DNA of 64,000 nucleotides from Bacillus_BD sp963765265 (GTDB taxonomy: Bacteria; Bacillota; Bacilli; Bacillales; Cytobacillaceae), in contig CAVXVN010000011.1 in NCBI GenBank assembly GCA_963765265.1, forward strand, positions 124,001-188,000. Direction: 5' to 3'. Of the stretch, positions 35,317-45,891 are shown piece by piece. Numbering within the stretch: position 1 is the first letter of the stretch; every line of letters begins with the position of its first letter. Under the pieces are notes generated by a model. It was not told the origin of the DNA. It saw only the letters and a program-made list of their open reading frames with translations, and made no database searches. Made by a program: the position numbers and the translations under genes.

Positions 35317-35669
35317 AAATTCCCCCCTATATCGAAAGGTTGATTATAATTGAAATGTTAACTAAATAAAATATTTGGTTAACATACTTAAATATCATAA
35401 CATATCCTACCTGATCAATGGGAGACTTTATCATTCAATCAATAAGTAGTTTTAAGAAAAAGAGAAGAATTTTGAAAACACCTAGAAACTTTTCTATTAC
35501 TTATTAATATTTAAAGGCTACCTTGAAAATAACATCTATGTTAAAGTTTCCTGTTGTTAAAAGGGAAATCATAGAATAATGTCGAAATCTTTCATATTAG
35601 GAAAAGATCATTTTTTAGATGAAAGTTATGTAATAAGAAACAATTAATTATTAAGATAGAAAGAAGTTG

Positions 35670-35945
35670 ATGGAAATGTTTAAAATAACGTTTCATAGTG
35701 AAAGTTTTCTTTGTCCTGAAACGATGTCAGTCATTGAGGCAGCCAAGGTGCAAAATGCAAAAGTTCCTTATGGGTGTATTGGTGGTGGTTGTGGAATTTG
35801 TAAAATGAAAGTAGTGGAAGGACAATATAAATTGGATCGTGATGCTAAAAATGCTTTGTCAGATGAAGAACAAAAGAATGGATATGTATTCCTCTGTAAA
35901 ACCTACCCTTTGAGTGACATTCAACTTGAATGGATTAGGAAGTAA
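35670..35945 (+). CDS. [2Fe-2S] ferredoxin
   Basis: A 91-residue plant-type ferredoxin. The cluster cysteines are in GCIGGGCGICKM (C-x4-C-x2-C) and FLCKTYP. The spacing is that of ferredoxins paired with extradiol dioxygenases (XylT type) or aromatic oxygenases. No dioxygenase gene adjoins it. ATG 35670 is used; TTG 35667 or ATG 35676 are alternatives since the RBS (AGAAAGAAG) is weak. Confidence 0.8.
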   Translation: MEMFKITFHSESFLCPETMSVIEAAKVQNAKVPYGCIGGGCGICKMKVVEGQYKLDRDAKNALSDEEQKNGYVFLCKTYPLSDIQLEWIRK

Positions 35946-35982
35946 CTAATTTTATTATAATGAAGGAATGAAAGGAGTCCAT

Positions 35983-36297
35983 ATGGCGAAAAGGAATGTA
36001 CTTCATGAAAAGGAAGTCCCCATAAGTACATCAGATAAAAATAGACCAAGAGGGAAAAGGAAGAGGAGAAAGAAAAAGCTAACAATCGAATGGTTAAATT
36101 TGTTAAGAGTTTCATTTTTGCTTTTTTTGGTAGGAATGATTGTATTCCATTATTATTTAATAACAGAAAATCAGTTAGGTAGTTTTTATTTGGAGATATG
36201 GAAAAATAATAAGGATGTATTAACACCCATGATCCTAATAATCAGCTATACTTTAACTATTTTTCTAATTGGATATAGGTTTGGTAAAAGAAGATAA
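35983..36297 (+). CDS. Small membrane protein, hypothetical
   Basis: A 104-residue protein with a very basic N-terminus (RPRGKRKRRKKKLT) followed by two predicted membrane helices, VSFLLFLVGMIVFHYYLI and MILIISYTLTIFLIGYRF. ATG 35983 has AAAGGAGTCC before it. The topology would leave the basic end in the cytoplasm. Family not recognised. It lies 37 bp after the ferredoxin gene and could be co-transcribed. Confidence 0.6.
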   Translation: MAKRNVLHEKEVPISTSDKNRPRGKRKRRKKKLTIEWLNLLRVSFLLFLVGMIVFHYYLITENQLGSFYLEIWKNNKDVLTPMILIISYTLTIFLIGYRFGKRR

Positions 36298-36468
36298 CTT
36301 GAATAGGGGAATACAATCAATTGATCAACCAATTTGCATCGTATATCTGTAAAAATAGAGCAGAAGATGAAGTAATAACATGGAAGAGAGAAAAAAGGTT
36401 ACGATAATTTTATTATGTTAACTTAAGAGAAATTCCATTCAAAAGGAACATTAAAATGAGAAGTATTT

Positions 36469-36575
36469 TACCTAATTATACTATGTGCTAAATACAAATA
36501 GTGTAATTTTATGATTATCGACCCATTCTTTTCCCTTTATCCTTATTATCTGCTCGTTAAAGCTAATTAAACAAA
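36469..36575 (+). repeat. Dispersed ~107-bp repeat, copy A
   Basis: It begins TACCTAATTATACTATG and includes ATGTGCTAAATACA, TCTGCTCG and GCTAATTAAACAAA. The partner is at 44439-44545, in the same orientation and similar over the whole length. There is no coding frame. The rest of 36298-36765 shows nothing recognised. Confidence 0.65.
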
Positions 36576-36765
36576 GAGGGTAGGCTTAATAGTTATTCCA
36601 TCTCTTATTCCAAATATTCTCGTTGGGAAATATCACTAAAAATTTGTTTGTGTTCGAAGAGGATACTGGGGCAGTCATTCAGCTAAATAAAATTTTAATC
36701 AGCAGAGGACTGACCCACTTTTCCACTTAACTTATATTCAAAGCCCAAATGAAGGGATGAAGGGA

Positions 36766-37950
36766 TTATTTAACACTGACTTTTTTTCTAGTTGCAAAGA
36801 TATAAACCAATAATATGGCAACATAGGCAATGGATGAAATTCCAAATGTCATTCCATAGTTAACATACTTTGCTAGAGTCCCTAGTACAACGGAACCAAT
36901 GGCCATTCCCAGATCCATAAAGATTAAGAGCATTGAATTGGCTGTAACCTTTTTCTCTGGTGGAACAAGCGTTAAGGCCCAGGCTTGGACAATAGGTTGA
37001 ATGACACCGTAGGCGATCCCGAATAAACATCCAGAAATGACAACCATAATAAGGCTATTGGAAAAACCTAATAAAATCAATCCCAAAACTCCTAAAATGG
37101 ATCCAGGAATGATTAGGATTTTATGACCAAATTTATCAAAAACTCTTCCTGAGAAACTTCTAACTACTAGTAGGGTGATCAACTGTGCAATGAAAAACTG
37201 TGAAATACTCCCACCTAGATTTATTTCCTTACCGTAGGCACCCAGAAAACTTACCGTTCCAGCAACTGCGAAATAATGTAATGCGACCAAAAGGCTTGGG
37301 ACCAGAACACGATGATCATACATGTATTTGTAAAATGGTTCCTTATTCGATGCTTGTTGTTTTGTCGGTTTTTTAATGTTTTCCTGTTCTCTTTTTAAAA
37401 ATAAACAACAGACAAATGCAAAAATCATGAGGAAGATCGTGATAATGAGCATTGATTTAAAAGAATTACTTGCGAGATAAGCAATCGCAATCATGGGTCC
37501 TAGAGACGTTCCAATGCTTGATGACATGGCGAAGAAAACAAGACCTTCTCCTAAACGGGAAGTGGGGACCATGGTGCTTGACAGGGTATAAAGTAAATTT
37601 GTCAACATGCAGAATCCAATCCCTTGAAGTGCGCGAATAAAAATTAAAAATCCAATAGAATCATTTAATAAGGAGAGGACAATGGTTGCAATAAAATAGA
37701 TAAGCGAAACAATGAGCAATACTTTCATATTGATCTTTTGTATAATCACACTAGCAAAGAATCGTGTGATGAGCGAGGCGGTCATTAAAGTTGTCGTCAT
37801 TGTCCCAGCTAAAGCAGGATTATTACTTATGGTTGATACATAGAGTGGGAATCCCGCTGTAATCATATAAAAAGCGACAAACATAACTAATGTTGAAATA
37901 ATGATTGCAATATATTGACCTGTCCATAATTTGATCTTTGTTTGATTCAA
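36766..37950 (-). CDS. MFS transporter (DHA1-like)
   Basis: A 394-residue, 12-helix protein, start MNQTKIKLWTGQYIAIIIS, with a minus-strand RBS GGAGGTAATTTAG. Loop and helix 4 sequences (TTLMTASLITRFFASVIIQK, ...RALQGIGFCMLTNLL) match drug or sugar efflux-type MFS proteins of Bacillus. It stands alone between two untranslated stretches. Substrate unknown. Confidence 0.82.
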   Translation of the reverse strand: MNQTKIKLWTGQYIAIIISTLVMFVAFYMITAGFPLYVSTISNNPALAGTMTTTLMTASLITRFFASVIIQKINMKVLLIVSLIYFIATIVLSLLNDSIGFLIFIRALQGIGFCMLTNLLYTLSSTMVPTSRLGEGLVFFAMSSSIGTSLGPMIAIAYLASNSFKSMLIITIFLMIFAFVCCLFLKREQENIKKPTKQQASNKEPFYKYMYDHRVLVPSLLVALHYFAVAGTVSFLGAYGKEINLGGSISQFFIAQLITLLVVRSFSGRVFDKFGHKILIIPGSILGVLGLILLGFSNSLIMVVISGCLFGIAYGVIQPIVQAWALTLVPPEKKVTANSMLLIFMDLGMAIGSVVLGTLAKYVNYGMTFGISSIAYVAILLVYIFATRKKVSVK

Positions 37951-38143
37951 GCTAAATTACCTCCACTAAGCTGCTAAATTTCTTGCTGATGTCATATTAT
38001 TTACTATTTTAACCTCTTTTGAAATGACTATGTGAACCTATTTAAAAAGGAAATTCCTTTCAGAAGGGCTTACCATCCCTGTTTGGACACTTTACAATTG
38101 TAGACACTCGATTAATTCTTTATGTAAGACCGATTGTAAAACT

Positions 38144-38181
38144 AAAAAGAGCCTTTTCACTTATAGAAAGGCTCTTTTTAT
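38144..38181 (-). terminator. Terminator after the M20 gene
   Basis: AAAAAGAGCCTTT pairs with AAAGGCTCTTTTT. It lies 33 bp downstream of the amidohydrolase on the minus strand. Confidence 0.8.
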
Positions 38182-38213
38182 GAATGTTAAATCATGAAAG
38201 GTGCTAATTTAGA

Positions 38214-39407
38214 TTAGTCTTCTAACCCATAATAACCACAAACCACATGACCTAGTGCTTTTGCAGCAACGAGAAGGGCATCTTCGTCAATATCAAATTT
38301 AGGATGATGATTGAAATATGGTTTTTCTACTCCCTTTGGTGTACAACCTACAAAAAAGTAGCTACCAGGGAATTTTTCAGCATAGTGAGCAAAGTCCTCT
38401 GATGGAGACATTGCAGGAGATTCTTTCACTTCTTTAATATCTTTATCATTCGCATTTTTCAGCCATTCCGCAACTTTTGCTGTAAGTTCAGGATCATTAT
38501 ATAAAGGCGGGTAATCTGGTGTATATGTAAGTTCACAAGTTACGCCAAACTCTTCCTCAAGACCTTTTACAAGTCGTTTAATTTCTTTTTCGATTTTTTC
38601 TTTTGTTTCAACTGACAAATAACGGATATCTCCTTCAAGTTCTACACTGTCCTTAATGACATTAAAGGTACCTGCTCCGTCAAAAGAACCGATTGTGATT
38701 ACACCAACTTCAAAAGGATTTAATCGACGGCTCACAATGGTTTGAACTGCTGTAACAAAATGAGCACCAGCTACAATAGCATCATTCGCTAAATGAGGAG
38801 AAGACCCATGTCCACCTCTACCTTGAATCTTCAGTTTCATATACGCTCTTCCGTTAAAAGTAAAACCTGAGTGATACCCAACAAAACCAGCTGGACCGAT
38901 TGGTAGTAAATGAAGACCGAATACATTATCTAAATCATCGATTGCACCAGATTCTACAATACTTTTAGCTCCACCTGGTGGAACTTCTTCTGCATGTTGA
39001 TGAATAACTTTAATCGTTCCAGGAATTTCGTCTTTCAATTGAATCAAACAATCTGCTAATACAAGCATATAAGCCGTGTGACCATCATGACCACACATAT
39101 GGCTGACACCTTCGTTTTTAGATGAGAATGGAAGACCTGTTTCTTCAACGATTGGAAGTGCATCAAAATCAGCTCGAAGACCGATTGTTTTACCAGGTTT
39201 TCCGCCTTTAATTGTGACAACAATTCCATATCCATTCCCAACATTTGATTGAACTTCAACGTCTTTTCCTTGATAAAAATCAATAATGTATTGGGCAGTC
39301 TTTTCTTCTTTAAAAGAAAGCTCAGGATTTTCGTGTAAATGTCTACGAATTTCAATGATTTCATCTTTACGGGATTCTAACATTTCCATTAATTTACTTT
39401 TCATCAT
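38214..39407 (-). CDS. M20-family amidohydrolase / peptidase
   Basis: A 397-residue metal-dependent amidohydrolase. It has the N-terminal pattern RRHLHENPELSFKEEKTA, DFDALPIVEETGLPF, the metal motif HMCGHDGHTAYML, QHAEEVPPGGAKSI and the dimerisation domain start GRGGHGSSPHLANDA. Such enzymes hydrolyse N-acyl amino acids, aminobenzoyl-glutamate or similar amides. The minus-strand start has GAAGGGATGAAG upstream; a second ATG follows immediately. It is encoded downstream of a 14-helix MFS gene, which may export or import its substrate or product, with a terminator-like hairpin in between. Confidence 0.87.
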   Translation of the reverse strand: MMKSKLMEMLESRKDEIIEIRRHLHENPELSFKEEKTAQYIIDFYQGKDVEVQSNVGNGYGIVVTIKGGKPGKTIGLRADFDALPIVEETGLPFSSKNEGVSHMCGHDGHTAYMLVLADCLIQLKDEIPGTIKVIHQHAEEVPPGGAKSIVESGAIDDLDNVFGLHLLPIGPAGFVGYHSGFTFNGRAYMKLKIQGRGGHGSSPHLANDAIVAGAHFVTAVQTIVSRRLNPFEVGVITIGSFDGAGTFNVIKDSVELEGDIRYLSVETKEKIEKEIKRLVKGLEEEFGVTCELTYTPDYPPLYNDPELTAKVAEWLKNANDKDIKEVKESPAMSPSEDFAHYAEKFPGSYFFVGCTPKGVEKPYFNHHPKFDIDEDALLVAAKALGHVVCGYYGLED

Positions 39408-39432
39408 TTCTTCATCCCTTCATTATTTATTG

Positions 39433-39457
39433 AAAACGCCACGAAATGTGGCGTTTT
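39433..39457 (-). terminator. Terminator/attenuator between MFS and M20 genes
   Basis: AAAACGCCAC pairs with GTGGCGTTTT around a five-base loop, after the minus-strand MFS stop. The M20 gene starts only 26 bp further on, so it may be partly read through. Confidence 0.7.
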
Positions 39458-39474
39458 ACATTCTAAACTGTTAA

Positions 39475-40893
39475 TTATTTTGCAACAGCTGATTTTGGTG
39501 ATTTTTCTAGAGCATTAGATGTTTTACCAGCATTGTTTGGTACCAAAATCACGATAGAGATGATTGAAAGTATACCGAATATAACGTTTACGATAATACC
39601 AATTGTTGCCGCTGTTTCAAGATTTCCATTTGCTGCGATTGCACCGTAAACAGTTGCAGAAATCGCAACTCCGAATGCACCACCAAGTGAGCTTGCCATT
39701 TTATAAACACCAGCTGCTTCTCCTACTTTGTCAGCAGGTGCGTTTGATACAGATGTATCTGTTGATGGTGTAGCATAAATTCCAAGTCCTAATCCAAATA
39801 GAGCAAAACCAATGAAGACAACAACTGTATAAGCAAAGTCAGGTAAGAAAGTTAAGCCCATAATTGCTACACCGACTGTCGTAATCACGGCACCCCAAAT
39901 CATTGGTTTTTTGGCACCGACTTTTTGTAAAATTTTCTCTCCGACACGAATCATCGCAAGCACTGCTACTAAATATCCAAGTGATAACATACCTGCTTGG
40001 AATGAATTAAATCCACGACCTACTTGTACATACGTATTAGCTACAACAAGTGTACCTGCAATCCCATTTAGTAGGAAATTAGAAGCGGTTGCACCAGAAT
40101 ATGGCTTGTTTTTAAATACAGAAAAGTCAATTAGTACGATCTCTTTACTTTTTTCAACTTTGATGAATACAATCAAACCTATAATTACAACAGCTAATAA
40201 GCCAAGTGAACGTGCACTTGTCCAGCCAAAATCTGATCCGTAATTAATAAATATATTCAAAGCAAGCATTGTGACGATAAAAATACCTAAGCCAGTGTAA
40301 TCGAATTTAAAAGCACCTTCAGATTCTTGTTTACTTTCTGGTGTAGCTTTCAGTAGAAACATACCAAGAATGGCAAAGACGATAGAGAAAATAAAAATCC
40401 ATCTCCAACCTAAAGATGTTGCAATGGCACCGCCGGCAAAAGAGGCAATCCCTGATCCGCCCCAAGAACCGATAGACCAGAAACTTAAAGCACGTTGACG
40501 ATCTTTTCCTTCAAAATAAGCTTTCATTAATGCAATGGTTGAGGGCATAATACATGCACCTGAAAGTCCTTGAATGATACGTCCAACAATTAGTAATCCT
40601 GACCCTTGAGCTAAAACTAAGCAAAGTGAACCAATTATACTTAAAATAAAACCAATATAGGCCATCTTTTTACGTCCAACTTTATCAGCAAGACCACCAG
40701 CAGCAACGATAAACATTCCTGAGAACAAAGCCGTTAAACTAATGGCAATGTTCAAGGTTCCAAGTGAAATACCTAAATCTTCTTGAACAGCAGGAACCAC
40801 ATTGACCATTGCTTGTGCAAATAGCCAGAATGTAATAACACCAAACACAATTCCTGTGATCATTTTATTTGTACCTTTATAACTTGTCTCCAT
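39475..40893 (-). CDS. MFS transporter (DHA2-like, 14 helices)
   Basis: A 472-residue protein starting METSYKGTNKMITGIVFGVITF, with RBS AGGAGGTTTTAAG on the minus strand. Loop 2-3 GGLADKVGRKK, helix 4-5 GRIIQGLSGACIMPSTIALMK (motif C-like) and a length of 14 helices point to the DHA2 drug:H+ antiporter family. It is the upstream gene of the M20 amidohydrolase. Substrate unknown. The upstream region 40894-41263 has no other gene. Confidence 0.85.
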   Translation of the reverse strand: METSYKGTNKMITGIVFGVITFWLFAQAMVNVVPAVQEDLGISLGTLNIAISLTALFSGMFIVAAGGLADKVGRKKMAYIGFILSIIGSLCLVLAQGSGLLIVGRIIQGLSGACIMPSTIALMKAYFEGKDRQRALSFWSIGSWGGSGIASFAGGAIATSLGWRWIFIFSIVFAILGMFLLKATPESKQESEGAFKFDYTGLGIFIVTMLALNIFINYGSDFGWTSARSLGLLAVVIIGLIVFIKVEKSKEIVLIDFSVFKNKPYSGATASNFLLNGIAGTLVVANTYVQVGRGFNSFQAGMLSLGYLVAVLAMIRVGEKILQKVGAKKPMIWGAVITTVGVAIMGLTFLPDFAYTVVVFIGFALFGLGLGIYATPSTDTSVSNAPADKVGEAAGVYKMASSLGGAFGVAISATVYGAIAANGNLETAATIGIIVNVIFGILSIISIVILVPNNAGKTSNALEKSPKSAVAK

Positions 40894-41263
40894 GACTTAA
40901 AACCTCCTAATTAATTTAAATGATGAAAACTTTACTATTAATATTGACTGATTCCCGTTTAATAATTTACGATTAATGAAAAAATATAAAATAGCATTTT
41001 AAAACATTGGGACTTTGATGTGGGATCTTGCTGATCATTCATACGGGATGGTTTCCTTTTAACTGACTCTTCATATAGCCTCCTAACTACGTCCTACAAG
41101 TTAATTATAAGAAATTCTCCAAAAAATAATGAGTCATTATTTGTGTATAATTCCCAATTAGAAAGTGAAATTTTTCACTATCAGATAATAACATCAAAAA
41201 AGGTGGGTGGATTTTTAACCTAATAGGTAAATCTTTCATCTGAAAGAACTTCCCAAAAAATGC

Positions 41264-41302
41264 AAAAAGCCATTGCAGACTAATCGCAGGCAATGACTTT
41301 TT
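41264..41302 (-). terminator. Terminator of the AraC-GH39 gene
   Basis: AAAAAGCCATTGC and GCAATGACTTTTT pair with one bulge and lie exactly at the minus-strand stop codon. Confidence 0.65.
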
Positions 41303-43642
41303 CATATAATCGCTTTTCTAATATCAAAAAAATGAATCGCATTAATCGTTAAATAGGAATAAAAAGACCAATCACCAGTAATCGTTTCATCAAATATCTC
41401 TAAATCAGGATGGCTGGATCGATTGATGGAATCAATAATTTCCGCATCCAACCCATGCTTACTGTTTAAATTCCACCATTTCGTATATAACGCACCGTGA
41501 TCTTTATCAAAAATATGTTTTCGAATCTGATACTCTCCTGCTTCAAGTCCAATAATCTTTACAAGAATCTCCTTATTTAGCTTTTGAAGAAAGGCTTCCT
41601 CAATGGAATAGTAAGGATTTATCGTAGTACAGTTCATAAGCACTAACTGATAGCCTCGTTCATTTTGCAGTCATCAAATAATCTGACCCCTGAACAATGA
41701 CCGTTCCATTCAGTCTCTTAGCAAATACCATGGCAAAAAAGGCAGGTCGTTTCCCGCTGAAATAATGAAATAATTCCAAGCCTTCCATACGAATCCTCTG
41801 ACCTTTTCCTGCACGTTCATGCAACTCAGTATTGATCCAAAAGCCAATCGATTCTACCTCGTTCACTACATCCAAAACACTTTTCAACACTAATGCAGCA
41901 CGAAAAAAAGTGCCGTTCGTAAAGCGTGTGTTTCCAGACAGTGTGTTCCATGAGATCAGATGAAGTGGCTTCTCAATCTGATGCTTTTTAAGATACGATT
42001 TAATTTTTTCCGTTTTTTCTTTCAAATAGTCTTTAGCCAAGTAAAAGCGATCATTACTCAATTCCTGAAAATCAATGATGTCATTTTGGTTGGAATGATA
42101 GCCAATAAAATCAATATGATGATCTTCTGTTAACAACCATTTATGAGGATCACTGGTTTTCTCATCCTGAAAGGAGAATGGAAAAAACACACCTACATGA
42201 ATGCTTGGAACAAGTTTTTTTAGTAAATCATACATGATTAAATACACACGTTTTAATTCCTTTGCTTCAACAGCGGAGTAATAAGGTTCATAGAAGATTA
42301 AGTACCATGTACTTAAATAGGATGCGCCATATACTTGCAAGCAATGCTTCATAAAATCATATAGCTTTTGAAAATAGTTTTCTTCATTTGCGGAAATTTC
42401 TTGATAATCAATTCTGATAAAAAGGGAAAGTCCATTTTTTATCATAAAATTCAAGGCTACATCTGATTTAAAGTAAGGTGAACTTGTTGCAATCACTTCA
42501 TCTGTTTCAACATCTGCTGTAATTGAATTCCCGCTTAATAAATGGCGAATTCCTACATAATCAAGATGCATTTCTTCTTTTACCATCCGCACTTGTGCTC
42601 GTACATCTTCCTTTAGCAGCTCTTTCAATTCTCCAATGATTAATACATGATTAGGGCGAGATAGTTTCTTATTGATTGATTTTGAAACATCCAGTAGCAA
42701 TTCTTCAAAACGGGACTCTGTATTGCTATATGTTTGATCATGTTTGGATAGTAGGTTTCCTAATTGAGCCAAAATTTCAGGGGAATGGATCAATGTTTCA
42801 GCATCTTCAATATGGTAGCTTTGAAATGAATCCATTTGTTCTTTTGAATGGTTTTCACGGTAAACATGAGGTGTAACTCCGTACATTTCTTTAAAAAGAC
42901 TCGTAAACGATTTTGTGTTTGCAAATCCATTTTTCATAGAGATTTGTGAAATCGTTTCATTTGTATACAGTAAATCTTTCACACTATGCTTTAACCTTAT
43001 ATTCATTAAAAAACGACTAAATCCCATTCCCATTTTTTGCTTAAAATACCGAGATAAATAACCTGTTGATAGATAGGATTTTTTCGCTATTTCTTCTAAA
43101 GTAATAACTTGATGATAATTCCTTTCCATATACTCAATTATTTTTGTAAGACGAAAATCATCAATATCCAATTTTTCAATGGCGCTTCCTTTTTGCTTAA
43201 ATCGGCGAATCAGGATTAACAATATTTCACATAAGAATCCCTGCATTTCAATTTGATAGCCTTCATCTCGTCTGCTATAAGTAATCATTAATTCAACCAG
43301 TAATTTTCTCATTTGATCGAGCATCGTTTCTCTGCCCATATCAATTTCTTGAGAAAAGCACTCAAACCTGCTATTTCGATATTCTGAATAGTATTGATCC
43401 ATAAATGAATCTGAAATCGTTAACAGTAACACACAATTTGTTTGATTTCCTTTTGCTTGAAAAAGTTGATTTCGATTAATAAGAAGCAAATCTTGTTCTT
43501 TTAAAACAAAAAAACGACTATCGATCTCAATCGTTAATTCACCGCTAATCACGAATAAAAACTGCAATCCTTTATTCACTCTAGGGGATAGAAATTGAAT
43601 ATTATTCAATGAAATTTGAAAATCGGTTAAGGGTTCATCCAT
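41302..43642 (-). CDS. AraC-type regulator fused to a GH39-like beta-xylosidase domain (one frameshift)
   Basis: About 779 residues in two frames. The longer ends SDYLMTAK, but dropping one A from the run near 41672 continues it as TANERGYQLVLMNCTT, joining the small frame that ends AIHFFDIRKAII. Domains: a cupin-like AraC N-terminus (residues ~1-140), an AraC helix-turn-helix pair (~165-265: SLTLEE-like VITLEEIAKKSYLSTGYLSRYF and TISQISMKNGFANTKSFTSLF), then a long GH39-like domain including WYLIFYEPYYSA and DFIGYHSNQ. GH39-type AraC proteins are known in Bacillaceae. It may sense a sugar or glycoside. Its target is unknown, as no glycosidase lies nearby. The N-terminal RBS is GAGGTGAG. Confidence 0.78.
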
Positions 43643-43846
43643 TTACTCACCTCATGGTATATTTCTTAACATATTATAATGAACATATCCTTCTAATTCA
43701 AATGGATGTTGATGCTCAAATAAGGATTTCTTTGCATGGAAAATGAAACAGTGATCCATCATGTGCTTCTTATGTTGGAATGGGGGAGGGTGTCTAACGT
43801 AGTAAAGCTACTTATTTATACAATGCTGCATAAGGAAGAAAAAGTT

Positions 43847-43880
43847 GTGGAGCAAACCCAAGATGGTTGCTCCACTTTTT
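43847..43880 (-). terminator. Terminator after the DUF1450 gene
   Basis: GTGGAGCAA and TTGCTCCAC form the stem, and on the minus strand CTTTTTC follows. 43643-43846 holds no other gene. Confidence 0.6.
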
Positions 43881-43935
43881 CGTCTTAAAACTTTAAGTTG
43901 ATTCAGTGCTTCATAATGGCATGTTCAAAGGATCA

Positions 43936-44190
43936 TTACTCACAATGAAGAGGTACTTTTAAATATTCGTAAATATTTTCTACTAATTGTTCTGGAGTTT
44001 CTCCCGTTACAACTTCATCATTTACAAGAGAATATAAGGTATTGGTTTTTTTTGAACAATATTGTCCACAATATGTTAAACATCCATATCGTTTAATATC
44101 TAAATTAGGATCTTTATCCAATATTTCTTTAGCCTTCCGTGCGCCTTTTCCTAAATTCAACTCACAAAATTCAATGATCGGTTTTGCCAT
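43936..44190 (-). CDS. DUF1450 (YuzB-like) protein
   Basis: An 84-residue protein starting MAKPIIEFCELNLGKGARKA, with CLTYCGQYCSKKTNTLYSLVNDEVVTG; the four cysteines (FCE, CLTYC, YCSK) are typical of YuzB-type, thioredoxin-like ferredoxin-fold proteins of Bacillus. The minus-strand RBS AGAGGTGAATC is good. A hairpin AACGATC/GATCGTT at 44213-44231 lies in its leader. Role unknown; a metal or FeS function is often guessed. Confidence 0.85.
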   Translation of the reverse strand: MAKPIIEFCELNLGKGARKAKEILDKDPNLDIKRYGCLTYCGQYCSKKTNTLYSLVNDEVVTGETPEQLVENIYEYLKVPLHCE

Positions 44191-44438
44191 GGTGATTCAC
44201 CTCTAATCTATTAACGATCTTTCGGATCGTTTTTTCATTCTATTATTTCTTAATAATATTATTTTTCGACTATTATTATATTTTAATTTATTTAGAGAAT
44301 TTGCTCAACCTATTCGATCTTAAAGGGAAAAGGAGATAGCTGGTACAAGTGAAAGGATTTATGTAAAAGTGAATGATTGATCCTAAATAAAAAAACAAAA
44401 TCAATGATAAAAGCTCCAACAAATCACACGAATATTAC

Positions 44439-44545
44439 TACCTAATTTTTCCATGTGCTAAATACACAATAAAAATTTAATTATCGCTCGCCCTATTTTT
44501 TACCATTATCACTATATTCTGCTCGTAAAGGCTAATTAAACAAAA
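44439..44545 (+). repeat. Dispersed ~107-bp repeat, copy B
   Basis: It corresponds to 36469-36575. Shared blocks are TACCTAATT, ATGTGCTAAATACA, ATTATCG, CTGCTCGT and GCTAATTAAACAAA. It lies in the 500-bp gap between the DUF1450 gene and the luciferase-like gene; no other feature is seen there. Confidence 0.65.
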
Positions 44546-44692
44546 AAAATCCCTTTTTCAAATTTTAAAAAGAGGATATCTAGTTGCTATTCTAATTGAA
44601 TGATTATTTTACTAATGCTATGATTTTATTAAGTCAGTTGGAGTGTTTTTTTGTGAAATGGACTTAATCGAAGTGGAAAAGGGGGGTATGTC

Positions 44693-45736
44693 ATGAAGTT
44701 AAGTATTTTAGATCAATCGCTCATTTCTTACAACCAAACTGCCCAGGAGACATTACAAGAATCAATGAATCTAGCAAAAATGGGGGAAGAATTAGGATAT
44801 ATTCGTTATTGGATCGCTGAACATCATGCTATACCCGGACTGGCATGTCCTGCACCAGAGATCATGTTAAGTTATATCGGAGCCCAAACCAAAACCATTC
44901 GCATCGGTTCAGGAGCCGTTTTGCTGCCTCATTATAGACCCTATAAAGTTGCCGAAGTTTTTAATATGCTTGCCACTTTGTTTCCTGGTCGGATCGATAT
45001 GGGGATTGGACGTGCTCCTGGGGGATCAGCCGAAGCAACGAATGCTTTATCAGAGAATTTTTTGCAACAGGTAAGGAAGATGCCTGAATTGGTAGAGGAA
45101 CTTCTGCATTTTGTAGTGAATGATTTTCCAGCTGACCACGAGTATGCGAAATTATCTGCATACCCGATACCACCAATTGCTCCAGTGCCCTGGCTTCTTG
45201 GCACAAGTAAAAAGAGTGCCTTACTTGCTGCTGAAAAAGGGGTGCCCTACGCGTTTGGTCAGTTTATGAGTGGCACCGGCGGAGAAGAAATCATTCAACA
45301 GTACCGGGATCACTTTCAATCAAGGAAACACGAGCAAAAACCTCACGTATTACTCACGGTTTCCACGATTTGTGCGACAACGAACAAGAAAGCACAAGAG
45401 ATCGCATTAAGTTCACTGATTTGGTCTCTGAAAAAGACAAATGGAGTTGGAGACAGAGTTGTTCCTTCCATTGAAGAAGTCATGAAATACCCACTAAATG
45501 AAAAAGAGCAAAAAATGATCGAAAACATGAAACAAAAAATAATTATTGGCGATCCGAATGAAGTGAAAGCTAAACTGATCGAGATCCAACGACAATATAA
45601 AGTGGATGAAATGATGCTTTTAACGAATACGTATTCCCCAAAAGACCGAAAAGATTCCTATCAATTGATCGCAGATGTGTTTGATTTAGCAAACAGAAAT
45701 GATGTTACAACAACTGAATCGTTTCCAATAGACTGA
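44693..45736 (+). CDS. Luciferase-like (LLM) flavin-dependent oxidoreductase
   Basis: A 347-residue TIM-barrel protein of the bacterial-luciferase-like monooxygenase family (MsnO8/LLM type). It starts MKLSILDQSLISYNQTAQE; further motifs are GYIRYWIAEHHAIPGLACPAP, RIGSGAVLLPHYRPYKVAEVF, LFPGRIDMGIGRAPG and the C-terminal RYKVDEMMLLTNTYSP-like tail. It uses FMNH2 or F420-like cofactor with O2. RBS AAAGGGGGGTATG precedes the ATG. It stands alone. Substrate unknown. Confidence 0.85.
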   Translation: MKLSILDQSLISYNQTAQETLQESMNLAKMGEELGYIRYWIAEHHAIPGLACPAPEIMLSYIGAQTKTIRIGSGAVLLPHYRPYKVAEVFNMLATLFPGRIDMGIGRAPGGSAEATNALSENFLQQVRKMPELVEELLHFVVNDFPADHEYAKLSAYPIPPIAPVPWLLGTSKKSALLAAEKGVPYAFGQFMSGTGGEEIIQQYRDHFQSRKHEQKPHVLLTVSTICATTNKKAQEIALSSLIWSLKKTNGVGDRVVPSIEEVMKYPLNEKEQKMIENMKQKIIIGDPNEVKAKLIEIQRQYKVDEMMLLTNTYSPKDRKDSYQLIADVFDLANRNDVTTTESFPID

Positions 45737-45891
45737 GCATTGTAAAATGGTTAAGAAATGTTGTTCTCTAAAAAAGGTGATATCTTTTTAGAATGTTCCA
45801 AAATCTGTCACAAGGTCGTCAAAAAGGTGCTAATGAACAGGAAAACTTTTAGACTAACGAAACAAAAAATAATTCTTACAGGTGGATAACG

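Noticed and set aside
41105..41305. 66-codon minus-strand frame below the AraC-GH39 gene
   Set aside because: It spans the terminator of that gene and has no RBS or family features.
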